A DNA stretch of 64,000 nucleotides from an uncultured Acidobacteriia bacterium (GTDB taxonomy: Bacteria > Acidobacteriota > Terriglobia > Bryobacterales > Bryobacteraceae): positions 124,001 through 188,000 of the forward strand of contig CAINNJ010000004.1 of NCBI GenBank assembly GCA_903851195.1, in the 5' to 3' direction. The position numbers were made by a program, and so were the translations under genes. The notes under the pieces were generated by a model. The model saw nothing but the letters and a program-made list of their open reading frames with translations, did not search any database and was not told the DNA's origin. Below, piece by piece: positions 42,748 through 52,253 of the stretch. Position 1 is the first letter of the stretch. Each line of letters opens with the position of its first letter.

Positions 42748-43095
42748 ATGCTTCGAACCCTCATCCCGCTCCTCCTGTTCGCCTTCCAGTTGGGAGCGAT
42801 CGTCTACGCGCGCTTCGTTCCCACCCGCTACTTCTGCTGGGCGCCCTTCGACACCCAGACCGACTACGTCGCGAAAGCCACCGTCAACGGCCATGAACTC
42901 ACTGCCGCTGAATTTCGCGAGCGCTACCGCCGGCCCCTGCGAGGCTTCGACAATCGCTCCCCGCAGCATGTCATCGACATGCTGCAGCAGATCGAAGAGA
43001 AGCGCGCTCCGCTGGGGGATCGCGCGACCGTCGAGTTGAAGTACCGGGTCAACGGCAAGGCGCCGCTTGAATGGCACTGGCCGCCATCGCATTAA
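42748..43095 (+). CDS. Small N-terminally anchored hypothetical protein
   Basis: 115 aa: one transmembrane helix near the N-terminus (IPLLLFAFQLGAIVYARF) and a soluble part with conserved-looking ARFVPTRYFCWAPFDTQTDY and a C-terminal ALEWHW-type ending. Family not recognised. Begins 3 bp after the TonB receptor stop and is followed by the FAD oxidoreductase; in other genomes small proteins of this look sit beside HTTM genes, as here. Confidence 0.65.
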   Translation: MLRTLIPLLLFAFQLGAIVYARFVPTRYFCWAPFDTQTDYVAKATVNGHELTAAEFRERYRRPLRGFDNRSPQHVIDMLQQIEEKRAPLGDRATVELKYRVNGKAPLEWHWPPSH

Positions 43096-43102
43096 ACCAG
43101 GC

Positions 43103-44539
43103 ATGCCCCAATACGACGCCATCGTAGTAGGTTCGGGTCCGAACGGCCTTTCCGCCGCCATCGTGCTGGCCCGCGCCGGATTATCGGTACTCGTCCGCGA
43201 GGCGAATGAGACCATCGGCGGCGGCACGCGGTCGCTCGAACTGACGCTGCCCGGGTACCTGCATGACGTCTGTTCGGCCGTGCATCCCATGGCACTGGCG
43301 TCTCCGCTCTTCCGCTCGCTCCCGCTTTCGGACCACGGTCTGCAGTGGATCAACCCGCCCGTCGCCGTCGCACATCCGCTCGATAACGCCCCCGCCGCCG
43401 CTCTCGCACGCAGCATGGAGGAAACGGGCGCCACCCTTCGAAACGACGCCGCCGCGTATCGCGCCCTCTTCTCCCCGCTGGTTCGCCACTGGGACCAACT
43501 GGCGCCGGAAATCCTCTCGGCTCCGCTGCACCTCCCCGCCCACCCGTTTTCCCTCGCCGGCTTCGGCCTCCGCGCTCTCTGGCCCGCCGGCGCGCTGGCC
43601 CGCACCGCCTTTCGCGCCGCCCCCGCCCGGGCCCTCTTCGCCGGCCTCGCCGCCCACTCCATCGTCGCGCTCGATCAACCGGCCACCGCGGCCATCGGTC
43701 TGGTGCTCGCCACCGCCGGACACGCATGCGGATGGCCGGTGCCACGCGGCGGCTCGCAGCAGATCGCCAACGCTCTCGCGGCGTACTTCCGCACCCTGGG
43801 CGGCGTCATCGAAACCGGCGCCCGCGTCGATTCCCTCGACAGCCTGCCCCCCGCCAAAGCCATCCTGCTCGACCTCACTCCCCGCCAGGCCATTCAAATC
43901 GCAGCCAAACAACTCCCCGCCGGCTATCTCCGCAGCCTGGCGCGCTTCTCCTATGGCCCCGGTGTCTTCAAAATCGACTGGGCGCTATCGGAACCAATCC
44001 CCTGGACCAGCCCCGTCTGCCGCCGCACCGCCACCGTCCACGTGGGCGGAACGCTCGAAGAAATCGAGATCGGGGAGAAGGACGCCTGGACAGGCCGGCA
44101 CTCGGAGCGGCCCTTCGTGCTGCTCGCCCAGCAAAGCCTCTTCGACGATTCCCGCGCCCCCGCCGGACGCCACACCGGCTGGGCCTACTGCCACGTGCCG
44201 AACGGCTCCCTGCGCGACATGACGGCGGTCATCGAAGCCCAGGTGGAACGCTTCGCCCCCGGCTTTCGCGACACCATCCTCGCGCGCGCCACGAAGAACT
44301 GCGCGCAGCTCGAACAATCGAACGCCAACCTCGTCGGCGGCGATATCGGCGGCGGTTCCAATCACCTGGCGCAACTGCTGGCCCGCCCCGTGGCCGCCTT
44401 AGACCCCTGGCGCACGCCCGCCAAAGGAATCTATCTGTGCTCCGCCTCCACGCCGCCCGGCGGTGGCGTGCACGGCATGTGCGGTTATCACGCCGCCCGG
44501 TCCGCCCTGAAACACACCTTCAACCTCAAAGCCGAGTAA
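43103..44539 (+). CDS. FAD-dependent phytoene-desaturase-like oxidoreductase
   Basis: 478-aa amine-oxidase/phytoene dehydrogenase-type flavoprotein. Start ATG 43103 gives the dinucleotide-binding motif IVVGSGPNGLSAAIVLARAG at residues 6-25, followed by the acidic residue of REANE. The second FAD block near the C-terminus is GIYLCSASTPPGGGVHGMCGYHAA. Family members desaturate or isomerise carotenoids or retinoids, but close relatives are often of unknown function. Co-directional with HTTM and PQQ genes. Confidence 0.85.
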   Translation: MPQYDAIVVGSGPNGLSAAIVLARAGLSVLVREANETIGGGTRSLELTLPGYLHDVCSAVHPMALASPLFRSLPLSDHGLQWINPPVAVAHPLDNAPAAALARSMEETGATLRNDAAAYRALFSPLVRHWDQLAPEILSAPLHLPAHPFSLAGFGLRALWPAGALARTAFRAAPARALFAGLAAHSIVALDQPATAAIGLVLATAGHACGWPVPRGGSQQIANALAAYFRTLGGVIETGARVDSLDSLPPAKAILLDLTPRQAIQIAAKQLPAGYLRSLARFSYGPGVFKIDWALSEPIPWTSPVCRRTATVHVGGTLEEIEIGEKDAWTGRHSERPFVLLAQQSLFDDSRAPAGRHTGWAYCHVPNGSLRDMTAVIEAQVERFAPGFRDTILARATKNCAQLEQSNANLVGGDIGGGSNHLAQLLARPVAALDPWRTPAKGIYLCSASTPPGGGVHGMCGYHAARSALKHTFNLKAE

Positions 44540-44540
44540 C

Positions 44541-45665
44541 ATGTCAACTCCCGCTCAGGCCGTCTCGCCCGTCATCTCCTCGCAGCGCTCGTGGAACCCG
44601 TTCCGCTGCACGGGGCTCGATCTTCCGGTCAATCTCGCCGTGCTGGTAAAAGTTCTGGCGCTGGTCCTGCTGCTCACCAACCACGTCCGGATTCTGCCGG
44701 ACCCCTGGCTCCCCTTCATCCCTCTTCTGGACCGCATCCCGCCCCAGTTCTTCCAATTAACGCTGCAGACCGTCTTCGTCGTCTCCGCGCTGCTGATCGT
44801 CTTCAACCGCAGCACCCGCGTCGCCGCGCTCGTCCTGGGCACAACCTTGCTGCTGGCCGTGGTTTCCTCCAAAGCCTATTACGGCAACAACAAGACCTTC
44901 TGCGGTCTTATGCTCTTCCTTGCAGGCTTGTATAAACCCGGCGGACTTCCCTTCCTCCGCTGGCAACTCGCGCTCACCTACTTCGGAGCCGGCCTCAACA
45001 AAGCTCTCGACGGCGACTGGCACACCGGCGTCTTCTTCGAAAACTGGGCCGTCAACCGCCTGCACCACACCGCCTACATCGCGCTCGACTCCCTGCTGCC
45101 GCCCTTGTTCCTCGCCCGCTTCATGTGCTGGACCACCATCGTCACCGAACTCGCCACCGTGCCCTGTCTGCTGATTCCGAGCCTCTACTATTGGGCCCTG
45201 CTGGCGAATATCTTCTTCCAGTCGAGTCTGCTGCTGTTCACCGGCACCACCTTCACGCTGTTCTTCTACAGCATGACCGCCGCCTCTCTCGCCTTCGTCA
45301 CCTGGCCCGATGCGCCCGTCACCGTGCTGTACAACGCGCAAAGCGCCTTCGGAAAGCGCGCCCGATCGTTGCTGCAGCCCTGGGATCTGGACCGCCGCTT
45401 CCGCTGGACACAATCGCCTCTCCGTCTGCAGTTGCAGACCGGCTACGGAACGTATTCCGGCTTCCGCGCCGTCCGCATGCTGATCCTGTTCAATCCCGTC
45501 ACCTGGTTCGTGATCGCCGGTCTGATCGCGGTATCCGATAACCTGCCCGGTGACACCGCGCTCTTCCGCAGAATCGTCGTCGCGACTTCGCTTATACTCT
45601 TAATGCCGCCGCTCGCCTGGATCCTCGACCGGGCCGGCGCCGGCGCTCGAAACAACGCTCAATGA
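44541..45665 (+). CDS. HTTM-domain membrane protein with degenerate DCC-like segment
   Basis: 374-aa polytopic protein of the HTTM (horizontally transferred transmembrane; VKGC-like) family. At least six helices, with the family core LTYFGAGLNKALDGDWHTGVFF (about 149-170). Near residue 255 is TVLYNAQSAFGKRARSLL followed by WDLDRRFRW, which looks like a DCC thiol-oxidoreductase module (normally VLYDGDCGFCxR...LDWxxRLRF) whose CxxC has been lost. It starts 1 bp after the FAD gene and its stop overlaps the PQQ gene (ATGA). Confidence 0.8.
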   Translation: MSTPAQAVSPVISSQRSWNPFRCTGLDLPVNLAVLVKVLALVLLLTNHVRILPDPWLPFIPLLDRIPPQFFQLTLQTVFVVSALLIVFNRSTRVAALVLGTTLLLAVVSSKAYYGNNKTFCGLMLFLAGLYKPGGLPFLRWQLALTYFGAGLNKALDGDWHTGVFFENWAVNRLHHTAYIALDSLLPPLFLARFMCWTTIVTELATVPCLLIPSLYYWALLANIFFQSSLLLFTGTTFTLFFYSMTAASLAFVTWPDAPVTVLYNAQSAFGKRARSLLQPWDLDRRFRWTQSPLRLQLQTGYGTYSGFRAVRMLILFNPVTWFVIAGLIAVSDNLPGDTALFRRIVVATSLILLMPPLAWILDRAGAGARNNAQ

Positions 45666-47428
45666 AATCTCTCGTCTTCCTCCTGATCCCTCTCTCTCTG
45701 ACCGCCCAGCAGACCGTCTTCGGCGTCCGTTGCTCGCCCTGTCACGGCGAACAGGGCCGCGGCTCCGCGCAGGGACCCGGCCTCGCCATGAATCCCCGCG
45801 TCGCGACTCTCTCGCCGGACCAGCTCCGCGCCTATCTCGAACACGGCAACCCCGCCGCCGGCATGCCGTCGTTCCCGGATCTCACCCCCGAGGATTTCAC
45901 CAGCGTCACGCGCTTCCTGCGCAGCCTCAACACAGACACCATCCTGAGCCCGCCCGTCGCCAACAGCCGGCCCGTCACCTGGGGCGACCCGAAGCCCGGC
46001 GACTGGCTCACCTACAACGGCAACGTCTCCGGCAATCGCTACAGCCCCCTGAACGAGATAACCCGCGCCAACGTGGCTTCACTGAAACTGAAGTGGGTCT
46101 TTCCCATTTCCTACTTCGGCCTCGAAACCACCCCGCTTGCCGCCGACGGCGTGCTCTACGTGACGGGCCCGAATCAGGTGTTCGCCCTCGATGCCCTCGA
46201 CGGCAGCCCGCTCTGGCAGTATTCGCGGCCCACCAGCAGCGGCCTCACGGGCGACGCGCGTCTGGGCACCAACCGGGGCGTGGCCATCCTCCGCGACAAA
46301 GTCTTCTTCGTTACCGACAACGCGCATCTGCTCGCCCTGGACCGCGCCACCGGCAAGCTCGTCTGGGAAATCGCCATGGCCCCACCGCTCCAGCCCGCGG
46401 CCTCCTTCCACTACGGCGGCACTATCGCGCCACTCATCGTCAATGACACGGTGGTTGCGGGTGTGGCCGGGGCGGATCAGGGCATCCGCGGTTTTGTCGC
46501 CGCATGGAAGCCCGAAGATGGCTCGCTCGTCTGGCGCCGCTGGACCGTGCCCGCCCCCGGCGAACCCGGCATCGAAACCTGGAAGGGCCCGGAACCCGTC
46601 TCCGGTGGCGGTTCCACCTGGATCACCGGCTCGTACGACGCCGCCTCCGACACGCTCTTCTGGGCCACCGGCAACCCGTGGCCGGACAGCCAGGATCGCG
46701 ACCGCCCCGGCGACAATCTCTACACCGATTGCGTCCTCGCGCTCAACGGCAAAACCGGCGAAGTGAAATGGCATTACCAGTTCACGCCCCATGACCGCAA
46801 GGACCGCGATGCCACCGAGCCGAACGTCCTCGTCGACGCCGTTTTCAAAGGCAAGCCCTCGAAACTCCTCCTCCACGCAGACCGCAACGGCTTCTTCTAC
46901 GTCTTCGACCGGACCGATGGCAAACTGCTGCTGACGAAGCCCTTCCTCAAGCGCATCGATTGGGCGTCCGGTATCGGCGACGATGGCCGGCCGAAGGTTC
47001 TGGATCCCCTGGGCTGTCCCGGAGACGCCGCCAACTGGGATTCCGCCGCCTTCTCGCCCCAGACCGGCCTCTACTACCTGATGACACTCGAGGAATGCAC
47101 GGGCAAGCCGACCGGCTATCCCGATCAGACCGGGCAGCGCTTCCTGCGCGCGCTGAACATCGAAACCGGCGAACTGGCCTGGGAGGTTCCCCAAACCGGT
47201 CCGGCACGCGCCAAAACCTGGACCGGCGTTCTGGCCACTGCAGGCGGCCTGGTTTTCTACGGCCAGCCGAACGGCGGTTTCGCCGCGGTGGATCAGAAGA
47301 CTGGCAAGGAACTCTGGCGTTTCCCCACCAACGTGCGCATGAAAGCGTCGCCCATGACCTTCACGGCCGGCGGCAAACAGTACGTCGCTGTCGCCGCGGG
47401 ACCGAATATTCTCTGCTTCGGCCTCTGA
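45662..47428 (+). CDS. PQQ-dependent dehydrogenase with N-terminal cytochrome c domain
   Basis: 588-aa periplasmic quinohaemoprotein. Signal peptide (MKSLVFLLIPLSLTAQ) followed by a cytochrome c domain with C24-x2-C27-H28 (RCSPCHGEQG) and a Met ligand in GMPSF. From about 115 an eight-bladed beta-propeller of the PQQ-alcohol/glucose dehydrogenase type: YNGNVSGNRYSPLNEI, FALDALDGSPLW, LNGKTGEVKWHYQFTPHD and ALNIETGELAWEVP. The haem domain is at the N-terminus, not the C-terminus as in type II alcohol dehydrogenases. Haem attachment would need the ccm system at 14-20 kb. Stop codon abuts that of the convergent M61 gene. Confidence 0.88.
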   Translation: MKSLVFLLIPLSLTAQQTVFGVRCSPCHGEQGRGSAQGPGLAMNPRVATLSPDQLRAYLEHGNPAAGMPSFPDLTPEDFTSVTRFLRSLNTDTILSPPVANSRPVTWGDPKPGDWLTYNGNVSGNRYSPLNEITRANVASLKLKWVFPISYFGLETTPLAADGVLYVTGPNQVFALDALDGSPLWQYSRPTSSGLTGDARLGTNRGVAILRDKVFFVTDNAHLLALDRATGKLVWEIAMAPPLQPAASFHYGGTIAPLIVNDTVVAGVAGADQGIRGFVAAWKPEDGSLVWRRWTVPAPGEPGIETWKGPEPVSGGGSTWITGSYDAASDTLFWATGNPWPDSQDRDRPGDNLYTDCVLALNGKTGEVKWHYQFTPHDRKDRDATEPNVLVDAVFKGKPSKLLLHADRNGFFYVFDRTDGKLLLTKPFLKRIDWASGIGDDGRPKVLDPLGCPGDAANWDSAAFSPQTGLYYLMTLEECTGKPTGYPDQTGQRFLRALNIETGELAWEVPQTGPARAKTWTGVLATAGGLVFYGQPNGGFAAVDQKTGKELWRFPTNVRMKASPMTFTAGGKQYVAVAAGPNILCFGL

Positions 47429-49261
47429 TCAGCCCAGCCAGACCAAGAGGTTTTTCTTCTGCTCCTCCGAAGCGTTCGGCAGCACCTCCAGGTGCCAGGG
47501 CTTGCCCGGTTCTTCGCCCAGCGTCATATCCACCCGCAGCAGTTTCTCGCGCCGGGCGACCAGCACCGAAACCTGCTGCCCGGGCCGATAGTTCTCCAGC
47601 CGCTTGGCGAACTGGTCGGCCCGCACCCGATACTCGTCGATCGCCAGAATCTCATCATCCACGTTGATGCCGAAGACATACGCGGGCGTTCCGCGCAGCA
47701 CTTTGGACACGACCAGGCGCCCGTTATCCACCTTCGTATCCGCCCCCAGCCACGCTTTCCTTGCCGCGCCCGAAACCGCCTTGAACCGCAGCCCGAACCA
47801 CTCCAGCGCTTCGGCGTAGTCCAGTTCTTCGGTGCTCTCCACGGCCCGCCGGAAGAACTCGCCCAAAGGCACGCCGGCCACCTCTTCCGCCACGGCCTCG
47901 AAGTCCTCGGGCGTATACCCGGCCTCGCCCGAGTACCGCGCGTACGCCAGCAACATCACGTCGTCCAGCGACTTCGCCCCGTCTGTTGCCTTCCGGATCC
48001 GCGCATCCAGCAGCCAGCCCACCACCGTCCCTTTCGTGTAGTAGCTGATCGTGGTGTTGGCGGAATTCTCATCCGGCCGGTACAGCTTGATCCACGCGTC
48101 GAGCGATGCCTGCTCCGCCGAGTGCACCAGTCGTCCCGGCGTCGTCTGCAGCGTGTGGATTACGCCGGAAAGGCCGCCCCCGGAGCCTTCCGAGCCCGTC
48201 AGATACTCCTGCTGTGTGGAAAGTCCGGCCCGCCGAAGCATCAGCGGCGCATAGTAATCGGTGATGCCCTCCGCCACCCACAGGCTGCGCGTCGGATTCT
48301 CGTTTTCGTAATCGAACGGCCCCAGTTCCACCGGCCGCAACCGCTTCACGTTCCAGACGTGCAGGTACTCATGCGACGCCAGGCTGAGCCACGACAGATA
48401 CGCCTTGCGCGTACTTGTAGACCAACGGTTCGTCATCATGCAAACCGAATTCGCATGTTCCAGACCGCCGCCGGACTCCGTGATCAGATTCAGAAAGACG
48501 TACTTCTCATAGGGCAGTGGTCCCCACATCAGCCGGTAGCGCTCCACGATGGTCCGCAGATCGGCCGTCGCGCGTTCCCCGTCCCAACCCGCCTCCTCGC
48601 CCTGATTCACGAGGTAATGCGGAATGCCGTCCACCTCGAACTTCCGCACCACGGGATTCCCCGCCAGCAGCGGCGAATCCACCAGCGTGTCGTAATCGGG
48701 CGCCGTATAGCAATGCGCAAGCCCGTCCGCCGAAGCAGCCAAACCGGATGCGCTGTACTTCCAGACATCCGGCAAAACCAGTCGTACCTCATGCGGAAGG
48801 TGCTGCCCGCCCACCAGCGTCACGAACGAAGGCGCGCCATTCAGCAGCGCGAACGAATCCTCCACCCAGTTCGTCCGGACCGACATCTCCCGGCAGTACA
48901 GCCGATACGAAAAGTGGATCTTCTCCGCCCCGTCCGTCCGGATGCGCCACCGGTTCTTCCTCGACTTCCCGAACGGCAGCCCGCGCCCGGTCCCGTCCGT
49001 CACCACCACCGCTTCCACATGCCGCGCATACTCGCGGATCAGGTAAGAACCCGGCGTCCACACGGCCATGAACACCTCGGCTTCCTGCGCCCCCGGACTC
49101 ACCGGCATCGTCGCTTCGATAACGGCGTAGTGTGTCCATGGTTCCGGGAACCGCACCGTATATTGAACAACGCCGTCCGGGAGATGGTCCAATACAGGCA
49201 GCCTGGTGGTTTTCAACCAGGCGGACCGGGCGTCTTTTGCTGGAACAGTATTTGGTGTCAA
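47429..49261 (-). CDS. M61 family metallopeptidase with PDZ domain (glycyl aminopeptidase-like)
   Basis: About 610-aa protein. N-terminal beta domain (VVQYTVRFPEPWTHYAVIEA), M1/M61 catalytic domain with zinc motif SLASHEYLHVWNVKRL (HExxH) and ENENPTRSLWVAEGITDYY (second Glu), then a PDZ domain (ARKAWLGADTKV to KVLRGTPAYVFGINVDDEIL). Start unclear: the first possible codon is TTG 49261, which lies inside a TTGACA (a -35-like hexamer), so a downstream TTG at about 49192 is an alternative. No signal peptide is visible from either. Divergent from the DUF6600 gene. Confidence 0.85.
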   Translation of the reverse strand: MTPNTVPAKDARSAWLKTTRLPVLDHLPDGVVQYTVRFPEPWTHYAVIEATMPVSPGAQEAEVFMAVWTPGSYLIREYARHVEAVVVTDGTGRGLPFGKSRKNRWRIRTDGAEKIHFSYRLYCREMSVRTNWVEDSFALLNGAPSFVTLVGGQHLPHEVRLVLPDVWKYSASGLAASADGLAHCYTAPDYDTLVDSPLLAGNPVVRKFEVDGIPHYLVNQGEEAGWDGERATADLRTIVERYRLMWGPLPYEKYVFLNLITESGGGLEHANSVCMMTNRWSTSTRKAYLSWLSLASHEYLHVWNVKRLRPVELGPFDYENENPTRSLWVAEGITDYYAPLMLRRAGLSTQQEYLTGSEGSGGGLSGVIHTLQTTPGRLVHSAEQASLDAWIKLYRPDENSANTTISYYTKGTVVGWLLDARIRKATDGAKSLDDVMLLAYARYSGEAGYTPEDFEAVAEEVAGVPLGEFFRRAVESTEELDYAEALEWFGLRFKAVSGAARKAWLGADTKVDNGRLVVSKVLRGTPAYVFGINVDDEILAIDEYRVRADQFAKRLENYRPGQQVSVLVARREKLLRVDMTLGEEPGKPWHLEVLPNASEEQKKNLLVWLG

Positions 49262-49310
49262 GAGTTTACGCTTTGGTGGGAGAATTGCCTTTGTGACGGC
49301 AGGTCATCCA

Positions 49311-51227
49311 ATGTCTATCCGGCTTTCCATGCTTCCCTTCCTGATGGTAATCGCGACGCTGGCATTTGGCCAGCCCGCGCCACCGGCGTACAACGCCGGC
49401 GCTGCGCCCGGAAACGAGCAGAACGCCGGATCGCCGCCCGACGAGCCGGGCCGTCCCGTCGCCCGCCTCGGCGTGCTGAGCGGGGACGCATCGGTGCGCC
49501 GCGGAGACACGGGGGACTGGGTCGCCGCCAGTCTGAACGCGCCGCTGATGCAGGGCGACAGCTTGTCCGTTTCGCCCGGTGGCGCCGCCGAATTCCAACT
49601 CGACTTCTCCAGTTTCGCCCGCGTGGCCGGCGATTCGGAAGTTCGCATTGCGGAGTTCGAAAACGGCCGCGTGCAGTTGCAGCTCGCCAAAGGCCTGGTG
49701 ACCTACCGTGTTCTCCGGCAAACGAACGGTGTTGCGGAGATCAGCACTCCCCTCGCCGCCGTGCGCCCCAATGGAATCGCGTCCGTGCGCGTCGAAGTCG
49801 CGCCCGATGGCTCCACGCGGGTCACCGTCCGCCATGGCGAAGTGGAAGTCAACACCCAGCGCGGCGCGGAGCATGTTCGCGAAGGCAACATGATGCTGAT
49901 CAAAGGGACGGCCGACGATCCGGAATTCCAGCTGCTCTCCGCCCCCGCGCACGACCCCTGGGACACCTGGAGCGACCAGCGCGATGCCTACCTGCAGCGC
50001 GCCCAGTCGCCGCAATACGTCAGTCAGGAAATCTCCGGCGCGGAAGACCTCGATAACTACGGCCGCTGGAACTACGACCCCGCCTATGGCAACGTCTGGA
50101 CCCCCACCGTTCCGGCCACCTGGGCGCCGTATCGCGAGGGACGCTGGGTTTGGGAAGATTATTATGGCTGGACGTGGATCGACGCCTCCCCGTGGGGCTG
50201 GGCGCCGTTTCACTACGGTTCCTGGTATCAGCGTCCCGGCTTCGGCTGGTGCTGGTTCCCCGGTCGCCGCTACGACCATTACTGGTATCGGCCGGCGCTG
50301 GTGAGTTTCTTCGGCTTCGGCGGTCGGGGCGGCGTCGGGATCGGGATCGGCTTCGGTTTTGGAAATATCGGCTGGGTGCCGCTCGCTCCCTACGAGCGTT
50401 ATCACCCGTGGTACGGGCGGGGCTGGAATGGCGGACGCACGGTCGTCGTCAATAACATCAATGTCGTCCACAACACCAACATCACGAACATCTACCGCAA
50501 CGCCCGCGTCCCGAACGGTGTAACGGCGGTTTCCGGCGCGGACTTCCAGCGCGGCAACTTCCGCAATCAGGTGCCCGTGGGCGCGCAGCACCTGCAGCAG
50601 GCTTCGCTCGTTCGCGGAGCGGTGCCGTTCAATGCGGGCAGCGACCATCTCCGGTTTTCCGACCGTCAGCCCGCTGCCGGTCCCCGGGCCGATATCGGCA
50701 ACCAGCGATTCTTCGGCAGGACCGTGCCCTCTGGCCAGGGCTTCGGCAATGCGGCGCCGCAAAACCGCTCCGCGCAATCCGGTGCCGCCCCCGGCTGGCA
50801 GCGCTTTGGCAACCCGCAGGCAAATCCCGCGCCCTCGCAGGGCAACTTCCGCCAGACGGCGCCCGGACCTTCCGGATACCAGAGCGGCGCCCTTCCCGGT
50901 GGCTCCGCCAATCGCGGCTTCCAGACCCAGCCCCGTTCCCTCGAAGTCGCCCCGCCGATCATTCGCCAGCGGCAGTCGGGACCGTCGTATAATCCCGCCC
51001 CGCAACAGCGCCAGTTCAGCCAGCCGGCCTACCGCGCACCCGCGAACAACGCGCCACAGGGGAACCGGGGTGGCGGTTTCGGATCGCCCGGCGGCTACCG
51101 GAGCTCTCCGTCTCCGGCTCCGCAACGCAGTGCCCCGGCGCCTTCGGTCCGGAGCGGTGGCGGCGGTGGCGGAAATTCCGGCGGTGGCCATTCGTCCGGT
51201 AACGGCGGACACAGCGGGCACCGGTAG
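49311..51227 (+). CDS. FecR-domain / DUF6600 exported protein
   Basis: 638-aa secreted protein. Start ATG 49311 gives a signal peptide (MLPFLMVIATLAFGQPA). A FecR-like domain follows (VLSGDASVRRGDTGDWVAA, TYRVLRQTNGVAEISTP, VRHGEVEVNTQRGAEHV), then the Trp/Tyr-rich DUF6600 segment (WDTWSDQRDA, WTPTVPATWAPYREGRWVW, WAPFHYGSWYQRPGFGWCWF) and a disordered Gly/Gln/Pro/Ser-rich tail of about 200 residues. There is no ECF sigma or TonB partner beside it, so a FecI-FecR type role is unlikely; probably a surface or envelope protein typical of Acidobacteria. Confidence 0.85.
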   Translation: MSIRLSMLPFLMVIATLAFGQPAPPAYNAGAAPGNEQNAGSPPDEPGRPVARLGVLSGDASVRRGDTGDWVAASLNAPLMQGDSLSVSPGGAAEFQLDFSSFARVAGDSEVRIAEFENGRVQLQLAKGLVTYRVLRQTNGVAEISTPLAAVRPNGIASVRVEVAPDGSTRVTVRHGEVEVNTQRGAEHVREGNMMLIKGTADDPEFQLLSAPAHDPWDTWSDQRDAYLQRAQSPQYVSQEISGAEDLDNYGRWNYDPAYGNVWTPTVPATWAPYREGRWVWEDYYGWTWIDASPWGWAPFHYGSWYQRPGFGWCWFPGRRYDHYWYRPALVSFFGFGGRGGVGIGIGFGFGNIGWVPLAPYERYHPWYGRGWNGGRTVVVNNINVVHNTNITNIYRNARVPNGVTAVSGADFQRGNFRNQVPVGAQHLQQASLVRGAVPFNAGSDHLRFSDRQPAAGPRADIGNQRFFGRTVPSGQGFGNAAPQNRSAQSGAAPGWQRFGNPQANPAPSQGNFRQTAPGPSGYQSGALPGGSANRGFQTQPRSLEVAPPIIRQRQSGPSYNPAPQQRQFSQPAYRAPANNAPQGNRGGGFGSPGGYRSSPSPAPQRSAPAPSVRSGGGGGGNSGGGHSSGNGGHSGHR

Positions 51228-51267
51228 TCACGACCCGAACGTGAATGCTACACTGGATTCATATTAC

Positions 51268-51345
51268 GGCGGCTGTAGCTCAGTTGGTAGTAGCGCCAGA
51301 TTGTGGTTCTGGATGTCACGGGTTCGAACCCCGTCAGCCGCCCCA
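51268..51345 (+). tRNA. tRNA-His (anticodon GTG)
   Basis: Acceptor GCGGCTG pairs with CAGCCGC; the extra G-1 (51268) faces discriminator C73, the identity element of tRNA-His, and CCA is encoded (51343-51345). Anticodon stem CCAGA/TCTGG with loop TTGTGGT gives GTG. T arm ACGGG-TTCGAAC-CCCGT is perfect. The D arm is unusual: GCTC pairs with only AGC because a T is inserted (GGTAGTAGC instead of GGTAGAGC). A T-run (ATTTTT) follows the gene. Confidence 0.95.
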
Positions 51346-51486
51346 TTTTTCCCCTCTTTCCCTCTCTCTGAGTCGCATAGGTTCCAGTACCGGTTGGCCT
51401 CGCCGAAATTCATAATTTCGACATTTTGAACCGCTTCGGTATCGGCACTATTCGTATTGCGCGTTACACTTGAACTTGAGGAATCA

Positions 51487-52161
51487 TTGGCTACCACGCG
51501 CCGAACGCCCCGCAATATAATACGGAGGCCAAGTCCGATTCGTGATCTGCTGGCTGAGAAGCAGCGTGCTGTCGAGCTGGCCCGCGCTCGTCAGAATAGT
51601 GTCGATTTAACCGCGGAACTGCCCTCCCTGATTGAAACTCACGTCGGCGAGCAAATGCAGCGGCTGGAAGAAAAGCTGGTCAACGACTTTCGCCAGTTAG
51701 GGAAGTTCGCCGTGGAAGAGAGCACCACGGTTCTGAACGACAAACTGCAGGAGCGCATTCAGACCCTGGAAGAGGTCTCCGCCATGCAGACGAAAACGCT
51801 GGCCAGTCTCCGCGATTCGTCCCGGGTCGCCGGAAACAGGATGGGTTCCGCAATCGACTCCATCGAGAGAAGTCTGTCCGATGCCGTCCCCGGCCTTCAG
51901 TTCGATCCGCCCGCCGTCTCCCCGACAACTCACCCCGGCTACGCACACCCCCAATTCCAGCTGGATCGTTCCGAGCAGGTCGTCAAAGCCGATCCGCGGG
52001 ACGTCGAGGAATTCGTGGGTTCCTACGGCTTTTGCCCCTCCTGCACGTCAACCGACATCCGGCGCGCCAACCGCCAGGGGCTGTTTGAGGAGTTCCTTCG
52101 CCTCTTCTTTATCGCGCCTTTCCGCTGCCGCGCGTGCAGGCACAAATTCTTTAAGTTCTGA
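51487..52161 (+). CDS. Coiled-coil protein with C-terminal zinc ribbon, function unknown
   Basis: 224-aa protein. TTG 51487 is chosen as start because GAGG lies 5 nt before it; the frame is open 10 codons further. A basic N-terminus (RRTPRNIIRRPSPIRD) precedes a long heptad-type coiled coil (about 20-115), a Pro-rich linker, and a C-terminal zinc ribbon with FCPSCTSTDIRRAN and FRCRACRHKF (two CxxC pairs). Family not recognised. Between tRNA-His and UPF0104. Confidence 0.68.
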   Translation: MATTRRTPRNIIRRPSPIRDLLAEKQRAVELARARQNSVDLTAELPSLIETHVGEQMQRLEEKLVNDFRQLGKFAVEESTTVLNDKLQERIQTLEEVSAMQTKTLASLRDSSRVAGNRMGSAIDSIERSLSDAVPGLQFDPPAVSPTTHPGYAHPQFQLDRSEQVVKADPRDVEEFVGSYGFCPSCTSTDIRRANRQGLFEEFLRLFFIAPFRCRACRHKFFKF

Positions 52162-52253
52162 GCATTCCGAAACGCCGTCCGGACACGGCTTGCTTCGGAC
52201 ATGGCAACCGGGCGTGGGCGGTATCATGAGACTGTCCCCTGACGGGGATTGGC

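Noticed and set aside
49311-51227. FecI-FecR signalling through the FecR-domain protein
   Set aside because: The domain is exported, with DUF6600 and a disordered tail, and no sigma factor is adjacent; the ECF gene at 21.3 kb is far away.
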